This document shows positions 17,519 through 25,677 of a stretch of 64,000 nt of DNA, piece after piece. Each line of letters starts with the position of its first letter. The stretch's first letter is position 1. Position numbers and translations under genes: made by a program. The notes beneath the pieces were generated by a model, which was not told the origin of the DNA, ran no database searches, and saw nothing but the letters and a program-made list of their open reading frames with translations. The stretch comes from Planctomycetota bacterium (GTDB lineage Bacteria > Planctomycetota > Phycisphaerae > Phycisphaerales > SM1A02): contig VGYX01000008.1 of the NCBI GenBank assembly GCA_016872835.1, positions 1-64,000 of the forward strand, given 5' to 3'.

Positions 17519-19961
17519 CCTGCTCGTAGGCGAAGGGGCGCTCGCGCGCCCACGCGGCCACCGCCTCCCAGGCCGCCGGATCGTCGCCGTGCAGGCTCGC
17601 GAGGCTGCGAAGCATGCGCGCGTTGATCTCGTCGCGGATGCGCAGCGCCACCCCGAGCGCGGGCGCCTGCCGCTCGATCTCCGTGAAGGTGCCGCGCCCG
17701 ATGCGGTTGGCGTCGCTCATCCAGTGTCGCCGCGCCTCCACCAGATCGGGAATCGCGGCGTCGAGCGCCGCGGCGCGTGCTTCCACCAGCGCGTCGGCCG
17801 CGGCCCGCAGGTCGCCCTGCGGTGGCAGGCTCTCCACAAGGCGATCGATCACCGGTTCGCAGGGTCGCCGCTCCACGAACAGTTCGGGGAACGCACGCTC
17901 CCAGTAGGCCCGGCGTAGTTCACGCGCCTCGATCGGCGTGAGCGCCTCGGCGATCTGCTGCATGAGCGAGCGCTGCAGTTCCATGCGCATCTGCGCCACC
18001 ACGGCCACGCCCGTTGAGGCCGCGCGCACGGCACGTTCCACCTCGGGGCCCATCTGCCGCTCCGGCACTTCACGCAGCGTGGCGCGCTTCAGGTCCAGCA
18101 CCACCGAGCGCAGCGCGACCACGCAGGCCGCGCGAATCGCCTCGCTGGACTCGATCACGGCGACGGCGTTGTCCACCAGGATCATGTCCGCGATCGCGCG
18201 TGCGCCGGCCGACAGTTCCATCTCCTCCACCACGGTGGGCAGGTCGATGGTCGCCTCGCGATCCAGCCGAAACAGCGTGTGCACCGGAAGGTCGCGCCAC
18301 GCGAGTCCCGCGAACTCGGTCGCACGCTCCACGCGCAGGCGCTCCATGCGCGGATCGGTGCGATGCAGTTCCGCCACGGCGGCCGCGCTCTCGAACACGT
18401 CGTCCTCGATCCGCTGCAGATTGGCGCGGATCGCGTCGTATTCGCTGATCGCGGCACGCACGCGCCGCTGCGTCTCGTTCAGGGAGACCTGCGGATCGCC
18501 CAGCGAGTCGCCGATGGGCTTGGTCAAGGGCTCCAGTCGCGTGAGCGAACTCTGCATCTCGGCGGTCCAACGCTCTCCAGCGTCCTGCACGAGCAGTCGG
18601 ATCGGTTCGCTGCGGTCCAGGTCACCTTCCGCCAGCCCGGGCAATCGAATGGCGGCCCACGCGGCGAAGTCCGGCGGCAGCATCTGCAGCAGGCTGTTGG
18701 TGCCGTTGCGCACGGGCAGGCGATACACGGGAGCCGCCGGCTCGGGATCCGGCAGCTGCGCCTGCAGTCGCGCGGCGACGGCCGGATCCAGGATCAGGTC
18801 CATCTCGCGGCGCAGTTCCGCCACGCTTTCGCCTTGCACGCGCTTCATCGAGGGCTGCATCGACTCGGGCAGCAGCGACAGGACCTTCGCGTTGAGCGCC
18901 TTCAGGATCTGGCGCCGCTGTGCGCGGATCTCCGCCAGCGACGGATCCGCGGGGTCGCGTGCGGCGAGCGAGGCGAAGCGTTCGCGAAGCAGGCGATCGG
19001 CCGTCTCGTGCGCCTCGATGGCCGTGCGGATCTCGCTGCGGGTCCTGTCATCGATGGGCTTCAGTTCCACCGCGATGGGGGCCAGCAGTTCCATGCCGAA
19101 TCGAGGCCTGCCCTGGTCGGAGGCGTCCACGAGCGCGTCGCGCAGCCGCTCCCGCGACGCCTCGGGCAGCGCACCCTGCAGACGGTCGATCGTCTCCAGA
19201 CCCAACTGGAGCATGCCATCGACGATCCGTCGATCGCGCCGGCGCAGGTCCTCATCGAAGGACTTCAGGTCCGGCTTGTCGGTGACGCCGCGCTGTCGCT
19301 CCAGTTCGCGCTGCCGCTCGAGCGGCCCCTGCAGGCGGGATTGCGCAAGTTGCCGTGCCATCGGCTCGAGCTTCCGCGCGTAGTCAAGCATCTCGCGACG
19401 GATCGCCTCGCGTGTGGCGTCGTCGAACTGCAGCCCGGGAATCATCAGTCGCAGATCAAGGATGGATGGACCGCCGCCCTCGGCGACGGCGCGAGCACGC
19501 TGGATGGATCGATCCACGCGCAGCGCGTCCAGCCGATCGCCCCAGTCCGTGCCGAGACACTGGCTCCAGTCGGACAGCAGGCCATCGTCGAGCGTCTCAA
19601 GTCGGCGCATGAGTTGGGCGTGGCGGCGCGCGAACTGCTCGTACAGATCCGCCATGCCGCTCGCCTCGCGATCACCCATCTGCAGCGGGCCGCGTGCCTC
19701 GCGAATCCGGTCGCTGAGTTCGCGCGCCTCGTTGCGTGCGAGTTCGAGCCATTGCTGCAGGTATCGATCGTGCGCGGCATCCACACATCCCCATGCCGTG
19801 GGGTCGTCGTGCAGGCCAAGCGACACCAGCGAGGCCGTCGAGAGTGGGGGTGGCGTGGTGTCGAACCGCACTTCGGGTCCACCGCAACCTGCGAGCGTGG
19901 CGAGCGCCCATGCCGCGGTGAGCCTCGCGAGGCGTCGCAAGTCGAGGCGAGGCATGGCCAT
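17487..19961 (-). CDS. Large helical lipoprotein of unknown function
   Basis: An 824-residue protein; I do not recognise the family. The N-terminus MAMPRLDLRRLARLTAAWALATLAGC gives a lipoprotein signal (LAGC). The rest is strongly charged and helical, with many Arg/Glu/Leu heptad-like stretches, for example LERQRELERQRG and repeated ARRE/REM patterns, suggesting long coiled coils. Short conserved-looking islands such as YRLPVRNGTNSLLQMLPPDF break the helices. The start at 19961 or the ATG two codons later is preferred over the track start at 19988 because the signal sequence begins there. Probably periplasmic, anchored in a membrane; possibly structural. Confidence 0.65.
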   Translation of the reverse strand: MAMPRLDLRRLARLTAAWALATLAGCGGPEVRFDTTPPPLSTASLVSLGLHDDPTAWGCVDAAHDRYLQQWLELARNEARELSDRIREARGPLQMGDREASGMADLYEQFARRHAQLMRRLETLDDGLLSDWSQCLGTDWGDRLDALRVDRSIQRARAVAEGGGPSILDLRLMIPGLQFDDATREAIRREMLDYARKLEPMARQLAQSRLQGPLERQRELERQRGVTDKPDLKSFDEDLRRRDRRIVDGMLQLGLETIDRLQGALPEASRERLRDALVDASDQGRPRFGMELLAPIAVELKPIDDRTRSEIRTAIEAHETADRLLRERFASLAARDPADPSLAEIRAQRRQILKALNAKVLSLLPESMQPSMKRVQGESVAELRREMDLILDPAVAARLQAQLPDPEPAAPVYRLPVRNGTNSLLQMLPPDFAAWAAIRLPGLAEGDLDRSEPIRLLVQDAGERWTAEMQSSLTRLEPLTKPIGDSLGDPQVSLNETQRRVRAAISEYDAIRANLQRIEDDVFESAAAVAELHRTDPRMERLRVERATEFAGLAWRDLPVHTLFRLDREATIDLPTVVEEMELSAGARAIADMILVDNAVAVIESSEAIRAACVVALRSVVLDLKRATLREVPERQMGPEVERAVRAASTGVAVVAQMRMELQRSLMQQIAEALTPIEARELRRAYWERAFPELFVERRPCEPVIDRLVESLPPQGDLRAAADALVEARAAALDAAIPDLVEARRHWMSDANRIGRGTFTEIERQAPALGVALRIRDEINARMLRSLASLHGDDPAAWEAVAAWARERPFAYEQVNPRPPAPRK

Positions 19962-20156
19962 GGCGGCATTCTGACCAAATTCCAGCACGCGGTCTTGAGT
20001 CGCTTTCGGAACGCGCCGAAGACCTCTCCGCGCGACGCAAGCCCGTGAAAAGGGCCTGTTTCGCGCAAATCCGACGGCGGACTTGCATTCCCGCCGGCGT
20101 ATTGGATGGTGTGGTCGTTGGATGACGGGCCCTGGAGGGTGGGTTCGTCAGGGAAG

Positions 20157-20218
20157 GCCGCGGGCGCGGGAACGCCCGCGGCAGGGAAGGTCGGACGCGA
20201 GGAGGGTCGCGCCCGACC
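20157..20218 (+). other. Two tandem hairpins in the long leader of the beta-helix gene
   Basis: The 344-base gap before the gene at 20306 holds a perfect 10-bp stem GCCGCGGGCG / CGCCCGCGGC (20157-20182). A second stem follows, GGTCGG-a-CGCGA / TCGCG-c-CCGACC (20189-20218), which displays GGAGGG in its loop. I see no convincing promoter in the gap; TTGCAT at 20083-20088 is the best -35-like hexamer. The rest of the gap shows nothing I can name. Confidence 0.35.
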
Positions 20219-20305
20219 GACAACGACCAGATCAGCTCATGCGGGATGGTTCGGCGATGCAGACGCATCGTCGTGGCGGTGTGCGCTCTTTCTGGAGACG
20301 AAGCG

Positions 20306-21619
20306 ATGGAACCGAACAGTGAAGGAATCATTCAGGTGAGCGGAGGGGTGCACGAGCGGAATCGCCGCGCCTGGGGCGTGTTCACGCTCTCGGTTGCGGG
20401 AGCGGGCGCGTTCCTCGCGTTCCTGAACGGCACCTTCCTTGGCTCCGCCAACAGCGCAGCCACCGTCTCCGACGCCGTGTGGCGCACCTCGCTGGCAGGC
20501 GAAGTGCGGCAGGCGATCTCCGTGCCAGGCGACTTCACCACCCTCCAGCAGGCCATCGACGCGGCGCCGGAGGGCGCGACGATCCTGGTCTCGCCGGGCG
20601 TGTATCGCGAGCGAATCGATCTTCAGGAGCGCACGCTCCACCTGTGGGGGGTGGGCGGTGCGGGGTCCACACGTCTGGTTGGCGATGGCGTCACCGGGCC
20701 GGTCGCGCGCGTGCGCGGCGGTTCCGTGCAGTTCGACGGCATCACCTTCCAGGGAGGCCGGGGGGAATCGGGCCGCGGGGCGTCCGTTCTGGACGGTGCG
20801 GCCCGATTCACCTCGTGCCGCTTCATCGACAATCGCGGCGGCGCCAGCGCAAGCAACGCGCGGGTGCGCTTTGAGGACTGTCGTTTCGAGTCCAACCGCG
20901 CCGAGACCGCGGGAGGCGCCGTGGAAAGCCAGCGGAGCGACGTGCAACTGGACGGGTGCGTGATCCGCGAGAACGCGGCCGGCACCTTCGGCGGCGGCGT
21001 GAGCGCGAAGCTTGGATCCGTCGAGTTGTTCGAGACACGGTTCGACGGCAATCGGCTCGTTTCGGGTGCCTGGGGCGGCGGCTTGTACGCGGAGGGTGCC
21101 GAGGTGCGCGTGCGAGGTGGCGAGTTCCGCCGCAACGCGTCGGCCGAGAGCGGCGGCGCGATGTATCTGCTGGGCGGCTCCGCGCGCATCGAGGACGCGA
21201 TCTTCGACGGCAACCTGTCTCCGAAGTTCTGGAGCCTGCACGGCGAGGGCGCGGATGTGCGCGTGCACGGCGGCTCCGCGGACGGTGCCGAGACGGAGGC
21301 GTTCAGTGACGGCGTGGTGCGTGTGGGCGCGGTGATGCTGGACCGGGCCGACTGCGATCAGGATGGCGTGCCCGATGCCGAGTCGATCGCGCGTGGCTGG
21401 AGCACGGACGCCAACGGCAACGGCCTGCCGGACGGCTGCGAGGCGGACTGCAACGCCAACAAGATTCCCGACTGGGTCGAGATCGCGCGTGGCTACGGCC
21501 GCGACGAGGATCACGACGGCCAGCTCGACGTCTGCCAGATGCTTGAGCGCGAATCGCTCGCGCTGGCCGAGGAAACGGACATCGCGGTCTCCGCTCTGGA
21601 GGCGCCTGAGGCGCCCTGA
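20306..21619 (+). CDS. Right-handed beta-helix exported or anchored protein with DxDxDG calcium-binding tail
   Basis: A 437-residue protein. An N-terminal membrane segment (about residues 25-50, VFTLSVAGAGAFLAFLNG) is followed by the pectate-lyase-like opening DFTTLQQAIDAAPEGATILVSPGVYRE. Repeated beta-helix coils then follow (FTSCRFIDNRGGASASNARVRFEDCRFESN and so on). The C-terminus repeats a motif about 30 residues long three times (DCDQDGVPDAESIARG, DANGNGLPDGCE, DCNANKIPDWVEIARG, DEDHDGQLDVC), a calcium-binding TSP3/dockerin-like array. The start at 20306 has GGAG nine bases upstream. Likely a surface or extracellular polysaccharide-related protein; no catalytic residues assigned. Confidence 0.75.
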   Translation: MEPNSEGIIQVSGGVHERNRRAWGVFTLSVAGAGAFLAFLNGTFLGSANSAATVSDAVWRTSLAGEVRQAISVPGDFTTLQQAIDAAPEGATILVSPGVYRERIDLQERTLHLWGVGGAGSTRLVGDGVTGPVARVRGGSVQFDGITFQGGRGESGRGASVLDGAARFTSCRFIDNRGGASASNARVRFEDCRFESNRAETAGGAVESQRSDVQLDGCVIRENAAGTFGGGVSAKLGSVELFETRFDGNRLVSGAWGGGLYAEGAEVRVRGGEFRRNASAESGGAMYLLGGSARIEDAIFDGNLSPKFWSLHGEGADVRVHGGSADGAETEAFSDGVVRVGAVMLDRADCDQDGVPDAESIARGWSTDANGNGLPDGCEADCNANKIPDWVEIARGYGRDEDHDGQLDVCQMLERESLALAEETDIAVSALEAPEAP

Positions 21620-21648
21620 AGCCCGACTGCACAGGACATCCACCGCTG

Positions 21649-21687
21649 GCCCGACCCGAGCCTCGCTGCTTGGGTCGGGCTGTTTTT
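21649..21687 (+). terminator. Rho-independent terminator after the beta-helix gene
   Basis: Stem GCCCGACCCGAG / CTTGGGTCGGGC (12 pairs including one G-U) is followed by TGTTTTTG, a classic U-tract. It insulates the Nramp gene promoter just downstream. Confidence 0.88.
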
Positions 21688-21695
21688 GTGAGCAC

Positions 21696-21701
21696 TACAC
21701 T
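21696..21701 (+). promoter_or_regulatory. -10 box (TACACT) for the Nramp gene
   Basis: TACACT ends eight bases before the ATG at 21710, just downstream of the terminator. The leader would be absent or two bases long. Confidence 0.45.
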
Positions 21702-21709
21702 CTGTGCCC

Positions 21710-23068
21710 ATGTCGCAGGGCGTCGGCACCGAGATCGCGAACACGGGTTGGCTGCGCACGGCCGCTCGTGTCTCGCTGCCGGAAGTGCACGCGAGCGTGC
21801 CTGTGGCGCGGGCCGGAGGATTCTGGCGCACGATGGCGGCGTTCGCGGGGCCTGGACTGCTGGTCTCGGTCGGCTACATGGATCCGGGCAACTGGGCCAC
21901 CGATCTCGCGGGCGGAGCGCGCTTCGGCTACGCGTTGCTGAGCGTGATCCTGCTGAGCAACGGCATGGCGATCCTCCTGCAGCATCTCTCGGTGAAGCTG
22001 GGTGTGGTGGCCGAGCGCGATCTGGCGCAGGCCTGCCGCGACAGCTCCGGCCGAGCGTGGGGATTCGCGCAGTGGGGGCTGTGCGAGGTCGCCATCGCCG
22101 CCTGTGACATGGCCGAGGTGATCGGTTCCGCGATCGCGCTGAATCTGCTCTTCGGCATTCCGTTGGTGGTCGGCGTTCTCATCACGGTGTTCGACGTGAT
22201 GGTGGTGCTGCTGCTGCAGAGCCGGGGATTCCGCATCCTTGAGTGCATCGTCGGCGGACTCGTGGCCACGATCGGTGCGTGCTTCGCCTACGAGCTCGTG
22301 GTGTCGAATCCTGCGTGGTCGGCCGTGGTCGGTGGACTTCTCCCCACGCCGGCGATCGTGACCGATCCATCGATGCTGTACATCGCGATCGGGATTCTGG
22401 GCGCCACGGTGATGCCGCACAACCTGTACCTGCACTCCAGCGTGGTGCAGACGCGCGCCTATGAACGCACCGAGGAAGGCAAGGCACGCGCGGTGCGCTT
22501 CGCCACGATCGACTCCACGGTGTCGTTGCTCTTCGCGTTCCTGATCAACGCGGCGATCCTGGTGCTCGCGGCAGCGGTGTTCCACGGCACCGAGCACGCG
22601 GGGGTGGCCGACATCAGCGATGCCTACCGGCTGCTGTCGCCGGCGCTTGGCATTCCCGCCGCCAGCACCCTGTTCGCCGTGGCGCTGCTGGCGAGCGGGC
22701 AGGCGAGCACGCTGACAGGCACGCTGGCTGGTCAGATCGTGATGGAGGGATTCCTGGATCTGCGCCTGAAGCCGTGGATGCGGCGGCTTGTCACGCGACT
22801 CGTGGCGGTGGTGCCCGCGGTCATCGTGGCCGCGCTCGCCGGCGAGCAGGGGGTGGGCCAACTGCTGATCCTGAGCCAGGTGATCCTGTCGATGCAGCTC
22901 GGATTCGCGGTGGTGCCGCTGGTGCGCTACACGAGCGATCGAGCGAAGATGGGGCGATTCGCCAACGGACCGACGCTCGCGGCGATCGCGTGGACGATCG
23001 CAGCCGTCATCGTCGGCTTGAACGTGTACCTGCTGGCGCAGACGGCGCGCGAGTGGCTTGCAGCCTGA
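21710..23068 (+). CDS. mntH: Nramp family divalent metal:proton symporter
   Basis: A 452-residue polytopic membrane transporter with the TM1 metal-site motif DPGNW (in [12 protein letters not shown]) and the TM6 motif [10 protein letters not shown], both required for Mn2+/Fe2+ coordination in the family. About 11 hydrophobic segments follow, ending normally. It imports Mn2+ or Fe2+ with protons. The track starts at a GTG two codons earlier; the ATG at 21710 fits the -10 box better. No MntR or Fur site was recognised. It converges on the ABC-F gene with a three-base gap. Confidence 0.92.
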   Translation: MSQGVGTEIANTGWLRTAARVSLPEVHASVPVARAGGFWRTMAAFAGPGLLVSVGYMDPGNWATDLAGGARFGYALLSVILLSNGMAILLQHLSVKLGVVAERDLAQACRDSSGRAWGFAQWGLCEVAIAACDMAEVIGSAIALNLLFGIPLVVGVLITVFDVMVVLLLQSRGFRILECIVGGLVATIGACFAYELVVSNPAWSAVVGGLLPTPAIVTDPSMLYIAIGILGATVMPHNLYLHSSVVQTRAYERTEEGKARAVRFATIDSTVSLLFAFLINAAILVLAAAVFHGTEHAGVADISDAYRLLSPALGIPAASTLFAVALLASGQASTLTGTLAGQIVMEGFLDLRLKPWMRRLVTRLVAVVPAVIVAALAGEQGVGQLLILSQVILSMQLGFAVVPLVRYTSDRAKMGRFANGPTLAAIAWTIAAVIVGLNVYLLAQTAREWLAA

Positions 23069-23071
23069 GCG

Positions 23072-25042
23072 TCAGCCGGTCTCGACCTTGCGTAGCCAGG
23101 CTTCCTCGTGCGCGGCAAGGTCGGCTTCCAACTTTTCGCGCTCCTTCACCAACTTGTCCAACTTGACGCGGTCGCGGGCAAGTGCGGGGCTCGCAAGTTC
23201 GTCGTCGATCTGCGTGCGGCGCGCGGTGAACTTGGCGATGGCCGCCTCCAGATCTTCCGAGCTGCGGTTGTCGAGCGGTGAGCGCTTCGGCTTGGGCGCG
23301 GGCTTCGATGGCGCGGCGCTCTCCGTGGCCTTGGGCGCGAGTTTCGCTGCGGGTGCCGGTCGCTTCGCGGTCTCCTTCGCGGCCGCCTTCGCCTCTGCGG
23401 CGCGGCGCTCCTCCCACTCGTCGTAGGTTCCGTCGAACACTGTGGCGCCGCCATGACCATCAACCACGATGAGCTTATCGCACGTGCTTGCGAGCAGCGC
23501 GCGATCGTGGCTCACCAGCAGCAGCGCGCCGTCGAATCCGCCGTCGTCGGGATCCATGGCGAGCGCCTCTTCCAGTCGCTCGGCGCTGGGAATGTCGAGA
23601 TGGTTCGTGGGCTCGTCGAGCACGAGCAGGTTGTGACCGCCCGCGACCAGGCCGGCGATCACCGCGCGCGCACGCTCGCCGCCCGAGAGCTCGCCAAGCA
23701 CCTTCTCCTGCTCGCTGCCACTGAACAGGAAGGCGCCAGCCATGTTGCGCGCCTCCTGCTCGGTCAGCTTGGCGCCACCCGGCCGCGCTGGCACCGTGCG
23801 CTGCAGGTGCTGCCAGATGGTGAGCGTGCGGTCGAGATGGTCGTGCGTCTGACGGAACCAGCCCGCGTGCATCTTCGGACTGCGCTTGATGGTGCCGGTG
23901 TCGGGCTCGAGCTCGCCAAGGAGCGTGCGGACGAGCGTGGTCTTGCCGGCGCCATTGGGGCCGATCACGCCGATGCGCTCGCCCGGCGCGATGAACAGGT
24001 CGAGGGCCTTGAAGAGTCGCCGATCCCCAAGCGTCTTGCCGATCTGCTCGGCCACCAGAACCGAATCACCCACGCGCGGGCCACTCGGCAGGCGGATCTG
24101 CATCGAGTCGAGCTCGATCGGCCGTTGCACCAGCTCGTCGCGCTTGAAGCGCTCAAGGCGCGTGGCGCGGCCGCGGGCCTGCTTGGCGCGCTGGCCGGCC
24201 TTGTAGCGAAGGATGTAGCGCTCCTCGCTTCGGATGCGGTCCAGCTGCTTCTCGTGCACACGCATCTGCGTGAGGTGGCGCTCGGCGCGAAGCGCCACGA
24301 ATGCCTCGTAGTTGCCGGGATAGCCGCGGACGCGCCCCTCGTGGATCTCCTCGATGCGGTGCACCACGCGGTCGAGCAGTCGGCGGTCGTGGCTGATCAC
24401 GATCACCGCACCCTTGAAGGTCTCGGCGAGGAAGGTCTCGAGCCACTTGCAGCCCTCGATGTCGAGGTGGTTCGTGGGCTCGTCCAGCATGATCACGTCG
24501 GGGTTCTGCAGCAGCAGCCGGGCGAGGCTGAGTCGCGCCTTCTGGCCGCCGCTGAGTCCGGTGATCGGGATGTCGAATTGGTGGTCCTCGAAGCCGAGGC
24601 CGTGGAGCACCGCGTCGACGAGATGATCGTTGCTCCAGCCACCGCCGCGTTCGATGGCCTCCTCCAGCTCGACCTGCCGGTCCATCAGACGCTGCAACTC
24701 GGCGCCCTCGGCGGTGGCCATGGCCTCGAACACCTCGTCGAGTTCGGTCTTTGCGTGATCGGCTTCGGCCATCGCCTTGGCCGCGGCGCTGCGCAGCGTG
24801 TCGCCGGCGTCGAAGCGATGTTCCTGCGCCATGTAGCCAAGGCGTGTGCCTCGCTGCAGGCTCACGTCGCCCGAGTCGAACTTGGCGGTGCCGCAGAGAA
24901 CCTTCAGCAGGGTGGTCTTGCCGCAGCCGTTGCGGCCCACCAGGCCGACGCGCTCACCGGGCTCGATCGCGATGGTCGCGCCGTCGAGCACCTGCTTCGC
25001 CCCCAAGGTGACGCGGATGTTGGTGGCCGTGACGATGGGCAT
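23072..25042 (-). CDS. ABC-F family ATPase (translation factor/Uup type)
   Basis: A 656-residue soluble protein with two ABC domains and no membrane segment. Domain 1 has Walker A GRNGCGKTTL, LSGGQKARL and MLDEPTNHLD; domain 2 has GPNGAGKTTL, LSGGERAR and LVLDEPTNHLD. The inter-domain P-site linker is basic (YKAGQRAKQARGRATRLERF). A C-terminal charged coiled coil (about 590-656, SSEDLEAAIAKFTARRTQIDDEL to the end) resembles that of Uup/EttA relatives. Such proteins bind the ribosomal E site and relieve stalls. The start MPIVTATNIRV at 25042 excludes the upstream 85 codons of the track ORF, which overlap the tRNA gene. Confidence 0.9.
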   Translation of the reverse strand: MPIVTATNIRVTLGAKQVLDGATIAIEPGERVGLVGRNGCGKTTLLKVLCGTAKFDSGDVSLQRGTRLGYMAQEHRFDAGDTLRSAAAKAMAEADHAKTELDEVFEAMATAEGAELQRLMDRQVELEEAIERGGGWSNDHLVDAVLHGLGFEDHQFDIPITGLSGGQKARLSLARLLLQNPDVIMLDEPTNHLDIEGCKWLETFLAETFKGAVIVISHDRRLLDRVVHRIEEIHEGRVRGYPGNYEAFVALRAERHLTQMRVHEKQLDRIRSEERYILRYKAGQRAKQARGRATRLERFKRDELVQRPIELDSMQIRLPSGPRVGDSVLVAEQIGKTLGDRRLFKALDLFIAPGERIGVIGPNGAGKTTLVRTLLGELEPDTGTIKRSPKMHAGWFRQTHDHLDRTLTIWQHLQRTVPARPGGAKLTEQEARNMAGAFLFSGSEQEKVLGELSGGERARAVIAGLVAGGHNLLVLDEPTNHLDIPSAERLEEALAMDPDDGGFDGALLLVSHDRALLASTCDKLIVVDGHGGATVFDGTYDEWEERRAAEAKAAAKETAKRPAPAAKLAPKATESAAPSKPAPKPKRSPLDNRSSEDLEAAIAKFTARRTQIDDELASPALARDRVKLDKLVKEREKLEADLAAHEEAWLRKVETG

Positions 25043-25082
25043 GGGGAGCTCGGGGCCGAAGGGTGAGGCCGGCCTTGGGAAG

Positions 25083-25156
25083 CGCACGCGGCAGGATTCG
25101 AACCTGCGACCCTCGGTTCCGAAGACCGATGCTCTGATCCGCTGAGCTACGCGTGC
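25083..25156 (-). tRNA. tRNA-Arg (anticodon UCG)
   Basis: 74 bases fold as a standard cloverleaf: acceptor GCACGCG/CGCGTGC, D stem GCTC/GAGC, anticodon arm TCGGT-CTTCGGA-ACCGA with anticodon TCG at 25120-25122, and T arm GCAGG-TTCGAAT-CCTGC. The discriminator is G and CCA is not encoded. UCG reads CGA. Confidence 0.95.
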
Positions 25157-25322
25157 GGGAGAGGGAACAAGTGTACCGATGTGGGGGGGGCAAGCCGCCG
25201 GCCGCGGGAATTTCTCAACGAAATCGAGGATGGGGTGAGCGGTGTCCCCCGGGGATCTCGTTTCGCTGGGTGGAGCGGCTGCATGGAGCGGCCGCATGGG
25301 ATGCCCCGTCAGGAGGTTCGCG

Positions 25323-25574
25323 ATGTCACGTCTGCATGGATCCGTCGTTTCGCCCGCGCTGGCGCTTGGCCTGCTGGCTGCGTCGGCGCAGGCGCAGTGC
25401 GAGAATCCGACCGCCTACACCATGCCCGGCGCGCCCTCGTCGCCGCAAGGCCTGAGTCACTTCAACACGAGGCATCTTCCTGCCGCGGACGCGCGGCGGG
25501 TCCACTCCCAAGCCCCTCGGCGTTCACGCGCCGGGGGGCTTTCATGTCGCTTGGGCGCTTCGAGCCGGTTGTGA
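25323..25574 (+). CDS. Short exported ORF, possibly a truncated gene remnant
   Basis: An 83-residue ORF with an ideal AGGAGG six bases before the ATG and a clean signal peptide (SPALALGLLAASAQA, cleavage before QCENPT). The body is only about 20 plausible residues. A strong intrinsic-terminator hairpin (25510-25541) lies inside the ORF, and the residues encoded there (RRVHSQAPRRSRAGG) look non-native. I read it as the 5' end and 3' terminator of a formerly larger exported-protein gene with the middle deleted, or a very short secreted peptide. No related sequence recognised. Confidence 0.45.
   Translation: MSRLHGSVVSPALALGLLAASAQAQCENPTAYTMPGAPSSPQGLSHFNTRHLPAADARRVHSQAPRRSRAGGLSCRLGASSRL
25510..25541 (+). 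terminator. Intrinsic terminator overlapping the short exported ORF
   Basis: Stem A-AGCCCCTCGGCG / CGCCGGGGGGCT-T (13 pairs, one G-U), loop TTCACG, followed by TCATG; the T-run is short (CTTTC). Confidence 0.65.
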
Positions 25575-25598
25575 TGGCATGCATTCCATGCAATTCAC

Positions 25599-25626
25599 TT
25601 GACCTCGACCGATTTGGGGGCATAAT
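25599..25626 (+). promoter_or_regulatory. Sigma-70-type promoter of the cholesterol-oxidase-like gene
   Basis: TTGACC at 25599-25604 and CATAAT at 25621-25626 are separated by 16 bases. This is the best consensus match in the window. Transcription would start near 25633, giving a leader of about 45 bases to the ATG at 25678. Confidence 0.75.
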
Positions 25627-25677
25627 GCGGCCGCGTCCCTTCCAAGACCGGCAAGAGCCAAAAAACTGCAGTTCGCT

